5,841 nt of DNA from JAPOKJ01 sp043767985. Lineage in GTDB: Bacteria > Pseudomonadota > Gammaproteobacteria > Burkholderiales > Burkholderiaceae_E. The notes below the pieces were generated by a model. It was not told where the DNA came from, searched no databases, and saw only the letters and a program-made list of their open reading frames with translations. Shown piece after piece: positions 5,670 through 5,841 of this stretch. The DNA lies in NCBI GenBank assembly GCA_043767985.1, contig JAYVKZ010000343.1, forward strand, positions 1 to 5,841, in the 5' to 3' direction. The translations under genes were made by a program, and so were the position numbers. Each line of letters begins with the position of its first letter. The first letter of the stretch is position 1.

Positions 5670-5841
5670 ATGGCCACTACCGATTCACAGTACAATTATG
5701 GGCGTTTCAACTCGGCGAAGCTCGATCCCGACGAGGCGCAGAAGGCGCTTAAATCTGGCGCGACCGTGAAGTCAAAGCCCGACGCAGTGACCCATTCCAG
5801 ACCGCTTGAAGCCATTTCACAGCGCGCTATGCAGGTCCTGG
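5670..5841 (+). CDS. Unrecognised protein, N-terminal 57 residues, runs off the right edge
   Basis: A plus-strand frame opens with ATG at 5670 and stays open for 57 codons to the edge. It begins MATTDSQYNYGRFNSAKL and continues with a lysine-, alanine- and aspartate-rich hydrophilic stretch (DPDEAQKALKSGATVKS). There is no signal peptide, membrane segment or recognised motif. Third codon positions are mostly G or C, as in the neighbouring genes, which supports real coding. A GGG seven bases upstream is a weak ribosome binding site. Earlier in-frame TTG (5625) and GTG (5616) codons exist but lie in the presumed promoter region. The gene is divergent from aroA and so is not part of its operon. 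I do not recognise the family and give no function; the rest of the gene is needed. Confidence 0.55.
   Translation, partial: MATTDSQYNYGRFNSAKLDPDEAQKALKSGATVKSKPDAVTHSRPLEAISQRAMQVL

Noticed and set aside
1..5841. Search by eye for CRISPR arrays, insertion sequences, tRNA/rRNA genes, attachment sites and toxin-antitoxin or defence genes
   Set aside because: There are no regularly spaced short repeats outside the S1 coding periodicity, no transposase-like frame and no tRNA-like cloverleaf. The window is almost entirely core housekeeping genes.

Overview
This window looks like a stretch of a betaproteobacterial chromosome. It carries the conserved core-gene run aroA-cmk-rpsA-ihfB-lapA-lapB, all read on the minus strand, so the operon runs from right to left. 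The assignment to Betaproteobacteria rests on the wording of ribosomal protein S1 (the DHNFVVVNAGLKSE block and the C-terminal TNLGALLRAKLD) and of IHF-beta (YPQLVAKDAEEAVKTILDAM and RVPHFKPGKELRERVD), which match betaproteobacterial versions as I remember them. AroA is of the GDKSISHR/SAQVK/RDHTE/NPTR type, not the form I associate with Burkholderia, so a lineage outside core Burkholderiales seems more likely. This is inference from recall, not from a database search.

Layout by position: 1-810 is the N-terminal 270 codons of lapB, running off the left edge. 879-1214 is lapA, 1282-1638 ihfB, 1695-3416 rpsA, 3519-4184 cmk and 4185-5546 aroA. A divergent region of about 120 bases (5547-5669) follows, then the start of an unrecognised plus-strand gene (5670 to the right edge). 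The gaps inside the minus-strand run are 0 (aroA/cmk), 102 (cmk/rpsA), 56 (rpsA/ihfB), 67 (ihfB/lapA) and 68 bases (lapA/lapB). I see no convincing rho-independent terminator between any of them, so one read-through transcript is plausible, probably with internal promoters that I cannot pin down.

The genes span several core processes: the sixth step of the shikimate pathway (AroA), CMP/dCMP phosphorylation (Cmk), mRNA capture by the 30S ribosome (S1), DNA bending (IHF-beta), and the LapA/LapB inner-membrane pair, where LapB is known to control LpxC and lipopolysaccharide synthesis. The grouping is a long-conserved proteobacterial neighbourhood, not a newly assembled system. I did not find a novel defence, mobile or biosynthetic system. 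The points worth a second look are smaller: a TTG start on rpsA, two competing GTG starts on ihfB, a shortened TPR in LapB, an AroA of class II-like wording, an unusual lapA/lapB junction, and an unidentified divergent gene where tyrA or hisC often sits in relatives.
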